This document shows, one piece after another, positions 25,301 to 37,300 of a DNA stretch of 64,000 nucleotides. This stretch comes from Morinoia aosen (Eukaryota; Arthropoda; Malacostraca; Amphipoda; Talitridae), in the NCBI GenBank assembly GCA_030386875.1, contig CM059564.1, positions 64,089,936 to 64,153,935 of the forward strand, in the 5' to 3' direction. The notes beneath the pieces are model-generated. The model was not told where the DNA came from. It saw only the letters and a list, made by a program, of their open reading frames with translations, and did no database searches. The position numbers were made by a program, and so were the translations under genes. The number at the start of each line of letters is the position of its first letter. The first letter of the stretch is position 1.

Positions 25301-28300
25301 GGAATCACTTGTTGTGCACATTTCAAGGAGAAACGGCGCCCAGCCCGAGGGCAGGCGTTCAGGACGTTACAATGAGCTCTGTCCTTCAAGATAGTCTCGG
25401 GCATACTGACTGTTCTCCTCTGCGCGGAGTGCTTACCCCCTCGGTCGTCCTGCGTCACGCCCTTCACAGAGCGGGAGCTTACATCGTAATCTCAATATAG
25501 ATTATTCCTCAATCAAGCGATTATGTACGACTCTAGCGTATCGAATTATATAAGCAAAGGGAAACATTAATTCTCGCTAACCGCACAAATGATCTAATTA
25601 ACCTGGGCTATTGAATAATGACAGAAATAACAGTGAAGAATCTCTCTTGTGTTGGTGTTCGGCAGCTCCTTCAGTCCGTTGACGCCTTTGCTTCTTAGGC
25701 GATCTCGGAGTCGACGTAGAGGAGATATAAAGAGGAAGGAAGAATAACTACTTGGAACGATTCGCGAAGTCTGATAACCGTCTCCGAAGCACACGGCGTC
25801 TCTCCTTGGCTGGTTTGGATCATCCCGAACATATAGAGGCGTCCCTCGTTCTGAAAGATCCTTACATATGCCCCGTCGTCATTCAAAGATTCGATCTCCT
25901 GATCGACGATTGTTCCATACAGTCCTCACGTGCGGGACTTACGCTGACGAAACGGATCAGTTCTTTTTTTATAATCTCCACATAGTCCATTTGAGGCAAT
26001 CTGAAGGCGGCGATAAACTGGGTTTGTTCATGTGTCGAACGCTGATTTGAAGTCCCCAAACAAGGCTACGTCTTCCGTGCGTTTTTGGCAAACGATGGTT
26101 TCCGCAAGACGAAGCGACGGCTTCCCCAGCTCGCAGAGTACCTCTAGAAGATACTCAATGGAATAAAGATTCCATTAAAATGACGCGGAACATGTAGAGC
26201 TCCGGTTGCCTCGATTGCGCTCAATTTGCATCCGTATAGGAAAGAATAATCTTCGTGACCTCTGTTTCCAGGAACATCTTCGAACCGTGCTTCGTCATAC
26301 ACGATCTCTTTTTTTAGGACGGGACATGACTTTTGAGTCCTGAAGACTTCTTTTACACAGCCACGAAGTTACGCCGATGTCGTCGCAAGAAGATCATCAA
26401 AATCTTTGTAGTTGTAGTTCATCTCGTTGTTCATGATGCGCTGGTATATCCCGGAGCTTCGTCGTAGTCGAGTTTCCCTCTTCTTCTTGCCGATGTTATC
26501 TCCACTCAGGTTCCGTGATTCGAAATATCCTCCCAGAAAATTTTAAAGTAGTTGACCCAGTCAACTGGCGGACCGTTTTCTCTCGTCGTTTTCCTCGAGG
26601 TCGTGCGTTGAGCTTAGACCGTTCTTGTCGCTGAAGTATTACCGAGCAGCGTCTGAGCGGACCATTTTCTACGACGTTTTCTCCGCGCTCGTGCGTTGAG
26701 CTTGTCGGAGTATTGTTGTTGTTGTTGTTGCCGCCAATGCCCCGTTGTTGCGTCGCCGCTGCCACGTCCACGTCCGAGCCATGTCGACATGTAGTGCGGG
26801 CCATGTGGATGCGAAGCCTACCATGAGCGGGCTGTAGCAGTGCTGGTGAGCTGCTGGGATTGTGGTGACTCAGTGGTGCAGGTGTAGTGTTGCCTCTGGC
26901 TAGAGGTACCACTGGCCGCCTCGGCTCGCTCCACAGCTGGAATTTCAGTGTATGGTTAATTGGTGGCCTCGTTATTTTATTCATTCTCAGACAAGTTTCC
27001 ACCATCACATGCGGACATATGCCCAAACATCTCGTCTCATACCACCCTTCTGGGCTTACAAACAGGACACACATTGAGCTTAAACATACTTCCACTGCTT
27101 GCTAATGACGTTAAACTCTAAAACATTTCGTAGAGAGAGAAAACTGAATTTCCCTAATATTACATTCACGTTGAGTATGTCAAATGACGAAGTACTTCTG
27201 TGATTAGATTAATATCAAGGGTGTTTTCACCATGATCGAATTTTAAATTGGTTACAAACTCCATTTTCCTGATGACGCGATAATTCATCATTTAAAATCA
27301 CCTGACGTTGACCTTCGTACTATCATCCAATTTCAGAGAAGCATATTCATGCGCATAAAGCATTACTCATTTATCTTTGAGTCGCGATCTGTTAACGAAG
27401 ATTCTTCGTATGACAAGTAAATTCAAAATTTTAAATGAATGAAATTATTACACACTCACGTTATTATTTATCACATGATTACAAAACCTCATTAAAATTT
27501 AAATCATTAAGTAATTTATCCTAGGTTCCAAATTATCAAGTCGTTCAGAGTAAGAGAATTGCTGTGTAAAGTAGTGATCAAAGACGGTAAGTGTCTGAGT
27601 CTGCTATCGTGCCTGCGAGGTAGAGTATGCTCCTGCGACAGTTAGGCCTTCCCTTCGAACGAGAGCGAAGTAGAGAGCAAGCCGAGAGTCGGAGGATTGG
27701 AGAGAGGAGGGGGGTGAGGTAGCGGCAGCCTCAAGCTAAGCGATGTTTGGGGATTTGTCTCAAAACACATCGAGCTTAAACTACGTTCCCGTTTCGAAGT
27801 GGTATCATAATCTTATACGATGCGAAGCAAAATTTTAAATGGTGCATTCACGTTGAGTAAGTCATTAACAAAATGTTCCAGTAAATTTAAATTGAACGTG
27901 AAGCGTACATCAATAAAGATCACAAATTTATTTCATCCTAAATTCCAGTATTATACTGTTGAGATATTTTAAATTCTCATAACGTTCTCCTCGTTGAGAG
28001 ATAATTTTGATGAACATAAGTGATTCAATTATTTAAATCGTGTTCGAGAAAATAAAATTTGCACATGTAAATTCAAAATCTTAAATCAACTATGATTATT
28101 TACGTTACCACGCATCATGTTTACAATGTTATCTTCGCACTAATTAGCACGCATCATGTTTACAATGTTATCTTCGCATTAAACATTTACCTCTACTAAA
28201 TTCAAGTTTATCATATAAGTTTTCAAGGTGCTGTTGATCGAGATAGAATTCGTGAAGCGATCGTTACAGTTGGAACAGAAAAGAGGGAGATGGAGATTGA

Positions 28301-31300
28301 GATGGAAGAGAGGGAGAGGGGGAGCCAGTCGGAGGCTGACTGCCGGAGAAAAGGGGGGCGTCGTACAGGGTTGTTTCTAAACAACAGGCGTTCTGCGCAC
28401 AGACTCAGACTAGAGTACCACACTGCTAGCTGGTCTCGTACATTCTCCCACATCTCAACATAGACAATCACGCAACATTCAAGATGATTATATGGTTAAA
28501 ATACATGTTAAAATAACGCATTGAAATTGTGATTTACACATGGACGTCTGAATGAAAAGGTTGCCATAGATTTAGCATCATAATATCTACGATAATTATA
28601 TGAAATGAGAATGTGCAAAGTTACATTCGTAGTTACGCGAAAACATCATTCCGATAGATTGAATTTTACTCTAAATGAATCTTCTTTAGCGTATACATAG
28701 GATAGAATCTTAAGTGGATAATTTATTGAATGCTTTCATTCACGAAATCGAATTTAAAGGAAAGTTTTCAAATTTATTAATCAATTCCATATGTATAATA
28801 TGGGATTTGGAGATTCTGAATTTATATTTGAATGGCATAAGTTGAGGGAAATTTAAATTTATATGGTATCATTTATAAATTTTATATAGATTATAGAAGC
28901 ACAGTTAATTCGTAGTATGATAAATTGAATGGTGCACGATATTAAATTTATGTTAATTAAATGGGTTTATATGAAAATGGTCGAATTATCGAATTCTGCA
29001 TACTTCAAACGGTTCGACATATTGAAAGAATTGGTACGTAATGATCAATGTATGCCTGTTAATGGTCGATACATGAAATAAATTTTAGTTAGTCATTAGA
29101 ATAAAGTTCACATGTAAATGGTAGATTATAAAATGCATTGTAAATGATCTCACAGAAATGAAATAGAAAGCAAAATAAACACATAGCAATAATTGGTTCA
29201 CAGAAATGAATTAGAATTTTAGCATACATACATGAAATATTAGATAGATTACATAAACATCCTAACGTAGAGATGAAATTATCAAGATCTGTTGGAGGTT
29301 TATTTAATTTATTTTGTTTTGCAGGCACGAGCTTTATTTTTATTTCGGAGGGAGTGAGCAAGGGAAATTTAACTCTTATTATAAAGAATAGGAGTCAAAT
29401 CCCACCGCTGCCACCAATTGTTATGATGCCTTTTCTTGATGTCATTTTTCTTTTATTCTCGCATAAATGGCTCTCTTTTGACGGTTGTGATTCATTAATC
29501 ACTTTCTTTTATTTTAGGTTAACGTAGATAAACTGGGACTTTTCAAGGTCCACAAATCCAATTAAAGAATGAACGGCAATGAATAGTATAAATTGGTAGC
29601 GTGGAATAAGTATAAATTGGTAGCATAGAATATTTTCTCTCCACAGATAATGATAATTCACCTTCCTAACCAGCAGGAAATTAAACGCGATGGTATATCG
29701 ACATTTATTCCCTAATCTCAATACAGGAATTGATATTCTAAAGGAAAAGCAGATCTAACGCACTAAGTTACATTCAATTCAATATTTTAATATACGCTGA
29801 TGGCAAAGACATAATGTGCTGAAGGCAAAACGATTACATAAGCTGAAGGCAAATACATGATATATGCTGAAGGCAAAAACATAATATATGCTGAAGGCAA
29901 ACATAATTCGTGCCGTAGGCAGAAAAGACGATACAAGTGAATACTTAAGGCATAATGACGATAATCCTACGCCCAGAAGGGAGGCAATGAGGATGTTACC
30001 TAATGGACATACGACATGATGGACTTAGCTTGTTACAGATTCCGGAAGATGGCTATATCGTTTGTACGCCGAGACATTATTAATTACTTTAATTTAACAG
30101 GCATGTGGAATCACTTGTTGTGCACATTTCAAGGAGAAACGGCGCCCAGCCCGAGGGCAGGCGTTCAGGACGTTACAATGAGCTCTGTCCTTCAAGATAG
30201 TCTCGGGCATACTGACTGTTCTCCTCTGCGCGGAGTGCTTACCCCCTCGGTCGTCCTGCGTCACGCCCTTCACAGAGCGGGAGCTTACATCGTAATCTCA
30301 ATATAGATTATTCCTCAATCAAGCGATTATGTACGACTCTAGCGTATCGAATTATATAAGCAAAGGGAAACATTAATTCTCGCTAACCGCACAAATGATC
30401 TAATTAACCTGGGCTATTGAATAATGACAGAAATAACAGTGAAGAATCTCTCTTGTGTTGGTGTTCGGCAGCTCCTTCAGTCCGTTGACGCCTTTGCTTC
30501 TTAGGCGATCTCGGAGTCGACGTAGAGGAGATATAAAGAGGAAGGAAGAATAACTACTTGGAACGATTCGCGAAGTCTGATAACCGTCTCCGAAGCACAC
30601 GGCGTCTCTCCTTGGCTGGTTTGGATCATCCCGAACATATAGAGGCGTCCCTCGTTCTGAAAGATCCTTACAAGATTAATGTGCCAATCAAAGTTAACGG
30701 TCAGAAAATTGTACAGAGATGCTTTGTTGTGAAGGAAAGTGCATTCCCAGGAGACCTGCTAATAGGGGTGGAAGTAATGAACAAAGTCAACGCAAAGATA
30801 GACTTCGGAAAATGTAGGGCATCCTTCTTTGGAACTGACGTGAACATGTTTTCAGCACCAGGACACGCTTCTCCGAAAATTCTGTGTGTAACGCGGGAAG
30901 AAAAATCGGTAACTCTGGCTGAGGACATTACAGTGAAGCCTCGCACGCAAGCCATGGTAAAGTGCCGAGCAGATGGCAAGTTTGATGGAAAGGAAGTAAT
31001 TTTAGAGCCTAGAATTAAGTGGGCGCCTTACGTCGGAGCCACCGCTGCAAGGGTACAAAACGGGTATGTTTTGATGCCTGTACTTAACCCTTTTGCCGAA
31101 GAAATCGCTCTGACCGAAGGAGCAATAATTGCAACATGCCACGAAATCGCGAATGAAGATGCAACTGCAGAAGAAAACAATGCGGAAAATAGCGAAGCAG
31201 AAGATCACCGCAGAAAGAAGCGCTTCCAGCAAATTGATGAGCTTGACCTCAGTCACTTGGTTGCTGAAAAACAAGAACAAGTTAGGAACCTGTTGAAGGA

Positions 31301-34300
31301 ATATCACAAGACGATTAGTGCAGACGAGATGGATATTGGCCATGTGAAAGGAGTGAAATACAAAATTTTGCTGAGTGATTACAGGCCAATTCAAACGAAA
31401 GGATGGCGTATTCCATACTCCAGCCAAGAAATTATTGATAAAAAGGTCTCGGAGATGATCGAAAGTGGAATTGTGCAAGAGAGTACAAGTGCTTGGAAAA
31501 ACCCGCTCGTACTCGTAAAGAAGCCAGGAGGAGGCCACAGAGTTTGCCTTGATTTGCGAGCTGTAAACATGCGGGTGATAAACGAACATTATCCGATTCC
31601 ACACATTGTAGGGACACTGGAGGAGGTGGCTGGCAAAGAATACTATTCCATTGTCGACGCAAAATCAGCCTTCCATCAAATTGAGCTAGATGAAGAAAGT
31701 AAGCAATACACGGCATTTCAGACTCGACAAGGCAACTTCGAGTTCTCTAGGCTACCAATGGGACTTAAGTGCTCAACATCAGTGTACCAGAGAGTAATTT
31801 GTCATGTTCTGAAAAGGCAACTTGGAAAATTCGCCGCTATTTACTTGGACGACGTGTGCGTTAACTCTATGACTTTTGAGAGTCACCTAGAAAATTTAAG
31901 GGAAGTGTTGCACGAGTTTCAATGTGCCGGAGTGAAAATAGACTTGGACAAGTGCAAATTTGCACAAAAACAAGTGAAGTACCTAGGATGTTACATCAGT
32001 CGTGAGGGACTTATTCCAGATCCCAAGAACGTGGACGCAATGCAGAATTACCCTAGACCGACGACCGCGCGAAAAGTCCGATCCTTCGTCGCAGCACTCA
32101 ACTTCTACCGGCGGTTCATTCCGCATTTCGCTACAACAGCTGCACCCCTTAATGCTCTAACAAAAAAGGGGGCAAGGTTCAAGTGGGAGGAAGAACACGA
32201 GCAAGCCTTCTGCAAACTTAAGCAACTCATGATAGAAGCTCCAGTTCTGAAGAAGCCTTCTCTAAATGAGACGTATTACTTGAGCTGTGATGCCTCGAAT
32301 GAGGGCGCGGGCGCGGTCCTTGCTCAGAAATGTAATGGTAAGGAACAACCGATTGGATATTTCAGCAAAAGATTCAATGATGCTGAAAAACGTTATTCAA
32401 TTACGGAGCGGGAAGGATTAGCAGTGGTCGCCGCTGTAAATCACTTTTCACCTTACCTGTACGGCAATAAATTTGTTGTGATTACGGATCACACGGCTCT
32501 CAAATATTTGTTCAAAGGTGAAAATACCAAGAACAACAGAATTATGAGATGGGCCCTTACACTCTCTCAATATGATTTTGAGGGGATTTATCGGCCAGGA
32601 ACTCAGAACGTGGTGCCCGACGCATTGTCGAGAAATATTGCGAACGACAACGAAGAAGAAAATCCAGACGACGAAGCACCTAAAACAGTGTTCGTCACGA
32701 CGATGTTAGATGAAACTCCCAATGTACAAGAGGCGGAAAGTAAGTTGCAGAAAGAAAATGTGAGAGCAGAACAGTTGAAGGATCCCGTTTGGGGGCCAGT
32801 TCTGAGGTATCTTGAAGGTGACAAATCAGGGGACGCACCAAGTCTCGCTCTGAAATCCGAAATCTTCACTGACGGAGGCATCTTGCATTTCAGGAAGACG
32901 CAACGAAAGCCTAACAGAACAAGGCACCTGATCGTGGTGCCAGACGCTCTGAGAGAAGCAGCAATAACGTTAGCGCATGATAGCACAATTGGTGCACACC
33001 AAGGTCTTGCTAAAACGTGGAAAAAGCTCATGGAATTCGGGTACTGGATTAACATGGCGCGTGACGTTAACAAGTACGTCGATTCGTGCATGCAATGTCA
33101 AAAACGTAAGATCAACAATCGCATTTGTGTTAGCATGGGTTCATTCCCTGAAATTGACAAGCCTCTGGACAGAATAGGCGTTGATTTAATCGAAATGCCT
33201 GTCTCGAACGAGGGACACAAGTACATCCTAACCGTGGTCGATCACTTTAGTCGATATGTTGCAGCGTTTCCGCTCAGAAGCAAGACCACTGAGGAAGTAA
33301 CGAAAGCGTTGACAAAGTTCGTTACTACGTACGGCACTGCCAAGACTCATCTCAGACAGGGGCACCGAGTTCACGTCAGCTTTGTTCAGAAATGTGTGTG
33401 AAAAATTGAAAATAAAATACTACAACACTTCAGCATATCATCCCCAATCCAACGGAATGACCGAACGGCAAAATCAGAATATCAAGACTGTTTTATCACA
33501 CCTTGCCGCCAACGATCAATCTTCGTGGCCTGATGCACTTCCTTGGACGTGCCTAGCGCTGAACACAAGTTATCAAAGTGTAATTGAAGAAATTCCGTAT
33601 TATTTGTTTTTTGGTAGGGACGCAGAAATTCCTGTTGTTGACTGGCTGAAAACACCTCGCATGGATTATTCTCTTGGGGACAACTACAGTGCAGAGGTGA
33701 GCGCCCGACTTCACAATGCGTTCAAGGTGGTGAAGGCCAAATCCAAGGCGTCACACGACAAGTCGGTGCAAATGAAGGAAAGAGGTGTGAAAAACAACCA
33801 GGTGGAGAGCGGAAATATTGTGTTATTACACAATCCGACAGGAAAGGCCGAAGCTGCAAACGCGTGGCCTACCGACTGGGTAGGCCCTTTTCGTGTCCTT
33901 GAAAGGAATGCCACAAATGCGACCATTAAAGTACTATATAGTAACCGACAAGAAAGGGTTCAGTTAGATAGATTGAAAGTTGCTTACCTACGGGGCGAGG
34001 CTTTTCCCGGCACGTCGGACGTCGCAGCTGAACCAGGAAGTAGAACCGGATATGAAACAGTCGATAGTGAAAATGAAGAGCTGAGAACAGAAAACCACGT
34101 GAACGAGAGAGCGGCGGCCAGGACACAGCGGAGCTATAATTTGCGTTCTCGGTGTAGGTGAACCGCCAACTAGAAACGAACTGCGGAGGACTGAAATCAT
34201 GCATAAACTTGCCTTTGCGGGATGTGTTCTTGTGTGTTTAATTTTAAGAAAACTCTTGCGTAGAAGTGAGTTTTTAGCGTTGTATTGCTTTAATCTAAAT

Positions 34301-37300
34301 GTGTTCTTTAGTAGAATTGTGTTATTCTAGCTGTGAATTGAAACTAATCTCACTCACTAGAGTGTGATGCTTTGTTCAATAGGAATATGCTCTAGGTTAT
34401 GTAACTCCAACTTGCTTTGCTCACAAGAAATTTCGTTTGGACGAAAATCTTGTTGAGTGATCTAATCTTACACTATGCGTAGTTCTCATTTTCTCTCTTG
34501 CTAAGTAAAGGGAAGTTGAGCGTTTATTAGGTTAACGTCGTGTGTTTCTCAAGAGGAGTACTTTGTTTCCTTTGTAGGATGCTTATATTCTCGCCAGCTT
34601 CTCGTGAAGCGTGCGCGCTTCATACGAGACAGCTCTAGCGAATGAATTAAGTTTCATCAGAATTTCTTAGGCTGAGGCTATCTCAGGCTAGCTGATTTTA
34701 TCTATACCTTTAGACCGTTCATTTTCACAACGGGGAAAATAAGTTTAGCGTCATATTAAAATTTCGTATTCTTTTGTACTGTAGCGTTGAATTCTGACTC
34801 TGTGTCTTTCTCTTACCCTGAAAGAATATCGTAAACACGGTATTCCGGAAGGAATCAGTCTCCTCTTCCTCTGTAGAAGTATAGTACATTTCTTTTCAGA
34901 CTTAAGGAATTAATTTCTTGGTAGATTAGCGTAGTATGTACTTCAGCAGAAACCAGGCCAGAACATTGCATAACACGAATGCGGCTCATATAAGCAGCAA
35001 AACCAAGGAAATTCAAGTGGAACACTAGCAATTATTTACAAGAACGAAGAAGATAGAACAACAACACAACATAGGGGACACATTGCACCTGTATTGGAGA
35101 TGTTTAAAAGGATTGCCCAAATTCAAGCGTTGCCGTGGGAAACGACGAAAGATGTATGTACGGCTGGAAATTTTGCACCCTGTTCTGAAGAATGCCGAAG
35201 GCACAAGTAATTAGCTCAGAGCCGCTTGCGGTGGAGCTACAGCCAGAGGTCGCGCACCATGTTCGAAGAATGCGGAGGACATCAGTAATAGCTTAACTCG
35301 CCAGTGGTCAGGCTGTAAGGAGGACATCGTTAGTGAACGGCCGAGCCAGGAAGGACTTCTCGACTAATTATGTTAATTAGCAGCACTCGACACCTCGAAG
35401 TGGAAAGCACCACAGAGCGCCGCAGTACCAGGATGAGGAAGGAAGAAAAAACGAAATTAAAGCATGAGATATTATTGGGTGCCGAGATGTACTAGCGTTT
35501 AAAAATGCTTTTATACAGTGGGCACTCAAATGAAACAATAACAATGCTTTTATGTGCTTGAGTGTTGATATTTACTTTAAGTATTTCGGAATTTGCGTCG
35601 TGACATTTATGCCTGGTGAGGCATTTCTGAAATTCGAATGCAAGTTCCTGTGAATTTTGACTAGGCAAATTATCACATTGGAATATTGAAGCCGCATTTT
35701 AGGCATCTCTATTTATACGTGAAATAAAAATTAAAAGAGATTACGTCGGATAGCCTTTGAATGATACGTACGGTCTTCAAAGAATATGAACCCATGGAAT
35801 TCTCGCACTAATAAGAGTGGTTACTAGGAGAAAATAAAATATGAGCTGGTGTCTGCCTGAGATTCTACGTCGAAATCGAGGAATACTGAGGGGAGTTCCA
35901 CTGGATTCCACCGCGCATACAGGATACCACCGCCGGATATACCTCGGACTCTTCAGGATTACTTCGTAGGATGCAGAACCCTATCGCGAAGGGAAACTGC
36001 AGTGAAGGAAATTATCGACGATTCGACTCGTATTTTCCGCCAGATCAATATAACTTACTGACGTATCGATTTGTCTGATCAACGAATCGACGTTCATGAG
36101 TAATCTGGCGATTAAAAAACTGAGTTGAATAAACCTCATAAAATATATGTGAAACATTGCACTTAACATGATTTGGTGGTAATTTGAATCGTGATAATGA
36201 TACATCTTACAGAATGGAATCGTGAAGTTAGTGTGGTGTATGGAAATTTAATACGAGTCTGCATATTGGGCTCGCAATACTTCCTCCTGAAATTAAGCAC
36301 TCATCTTCAACGCGCGTGTGAAGCGATTGAAATGCCAGAAGAGAGGCATGGAAGAAAAGCAAATTCGTCAGCTATACCAAAGGAGTCAACATCGAACCGC
36401 CAACTGCAGCGGCAAGAACTTGGACAACAGAATATGCAAGCGGGAATTGAAACCTATGGAGAGTAAAATCATCGATACTTTAGGATGTCTGAGGAGTGGG
36501 AAAGGTGCCCGTGAAATTTTGTGAATGTTATTAGGGTTAAGTACCCAAGTATTTAGTACGCACTTTACTTCGGCGGGAAAAACAGATACATTGGTTAGAA
36601 GAACACGAAACAATATATCACGCTTTGGCTGATAGTAATGATTGTAGTGTTAATTGTAAGGTACCATGTTTCTGCGGAACAAATGTGCTTAAGTAGAATT
36701 TACCATGTGTGTCTTATATTGGCTGCATACTGTAGTACTTATTATTCAATAAATAGCTGAAAGCTAATGCAAAAAAAAAAAAAAATTGTCAGGCCAATTT
36801 TTTTTAACTCTAGGAGGGCCGTCCTGTCGAGAATATGTTCAGAATGATCAAATTTTGCGAATTAAAGTGTGTGTAATGTAACAAATTTGTGCTTACGTAA
36901 AAATTTGTGTCTTGAAATATCTCAGATAATCCCAGCAGCCAGAGGGGTCGCTTCAACATGAATGTTTTATGTCGCTTCAACATGTATGTTTTTTACGCCT
37001 GTATGTTTTCTTTCAACTCAGCAATGTTAGGAGGCTGCGATAAGGTGCGAGAGCCAAACGATGTATGTTTACAGTGTGTGTTGTCTCTGGAGGGGACTTT
37101 GGCAAATCTTTCATTAGGGCGAGAAAACCTGAGACGCGCGAAAAAATGCCTACACAAGCGCGAACAAAGTCGCCTTCTTGTCAAAGATAAATCGACACAT
37201 AAGTCGCGACCCTTGAGCTGCGAGGGTGAAGGAGTAACGGTCGGTTCGAAGGAGCTGAGCGTGAGAAGAAAAATGAGGCTAAGAAAGAAATAAAGGCGAG

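Larger units (their letters stand above)
24613..30672 (-). mobile_element. LTR retrotransposon C (innermost, minus strand, non-coding)
   Basis: 1254-bp LTRs at 24613-25866 and 29419-30672, flanked by the 4-bp duplication AGAT (24609-24612, 30673-30676). The plus-strand reading of 29398-29416 (AATCCCACCGCTGCCACCA) equals the 3' end of insect tRNA-Leu, so on the minus strand it is a primer-binding site (TGGTGGCAGCGG...) two bases after the LTR; a GACGGGGCA purine tract precedes the other LTR. The element therefore runs right to left, opposite to A and B. Its 3.55-kb interior has no gag or pol motif; the longest minus frame (27095-26496) is low-complexity with an Asn run. The LTRs look identical, so it is the youngest insertion. 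Confidence 0.92.
34162..36824 (+). other. Element B 3' spacer (2.66 kb)
   Basis: Unusually long non-coding stretch between integrase and the 3' LTR. It starts with a 43-codon frame with a signal-like N-terminus (34199-34330). It contains two imperfect tandem copies of about 80 bp near 35175-35310, around the words GAAGAATGC and AGTAAT[T]AGCT. It ends with AATAAA (36748-36753) and a 15-base A tract (36771-36785). No envelope-like domain is visible. Confidence 0.7.

Noticed and set aside
26496-27095. Gag-like protein of element C
   Set aside because: 199 codons with an Asn run but no capsid pattern or zinc knuckle.
24613-30672. Segmental duplication of 1.25 kb as an assembly artefact
   Set aside because: TG...CA ends, AGAT target duplication and a tRNA-Leu primer site explain the two copies as LTRs.
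30558-30676. N-terminus of a 947-residue pol protein
   Set aside because: These codons belong to the LTR of element C and are fused to pol only by the insertion.
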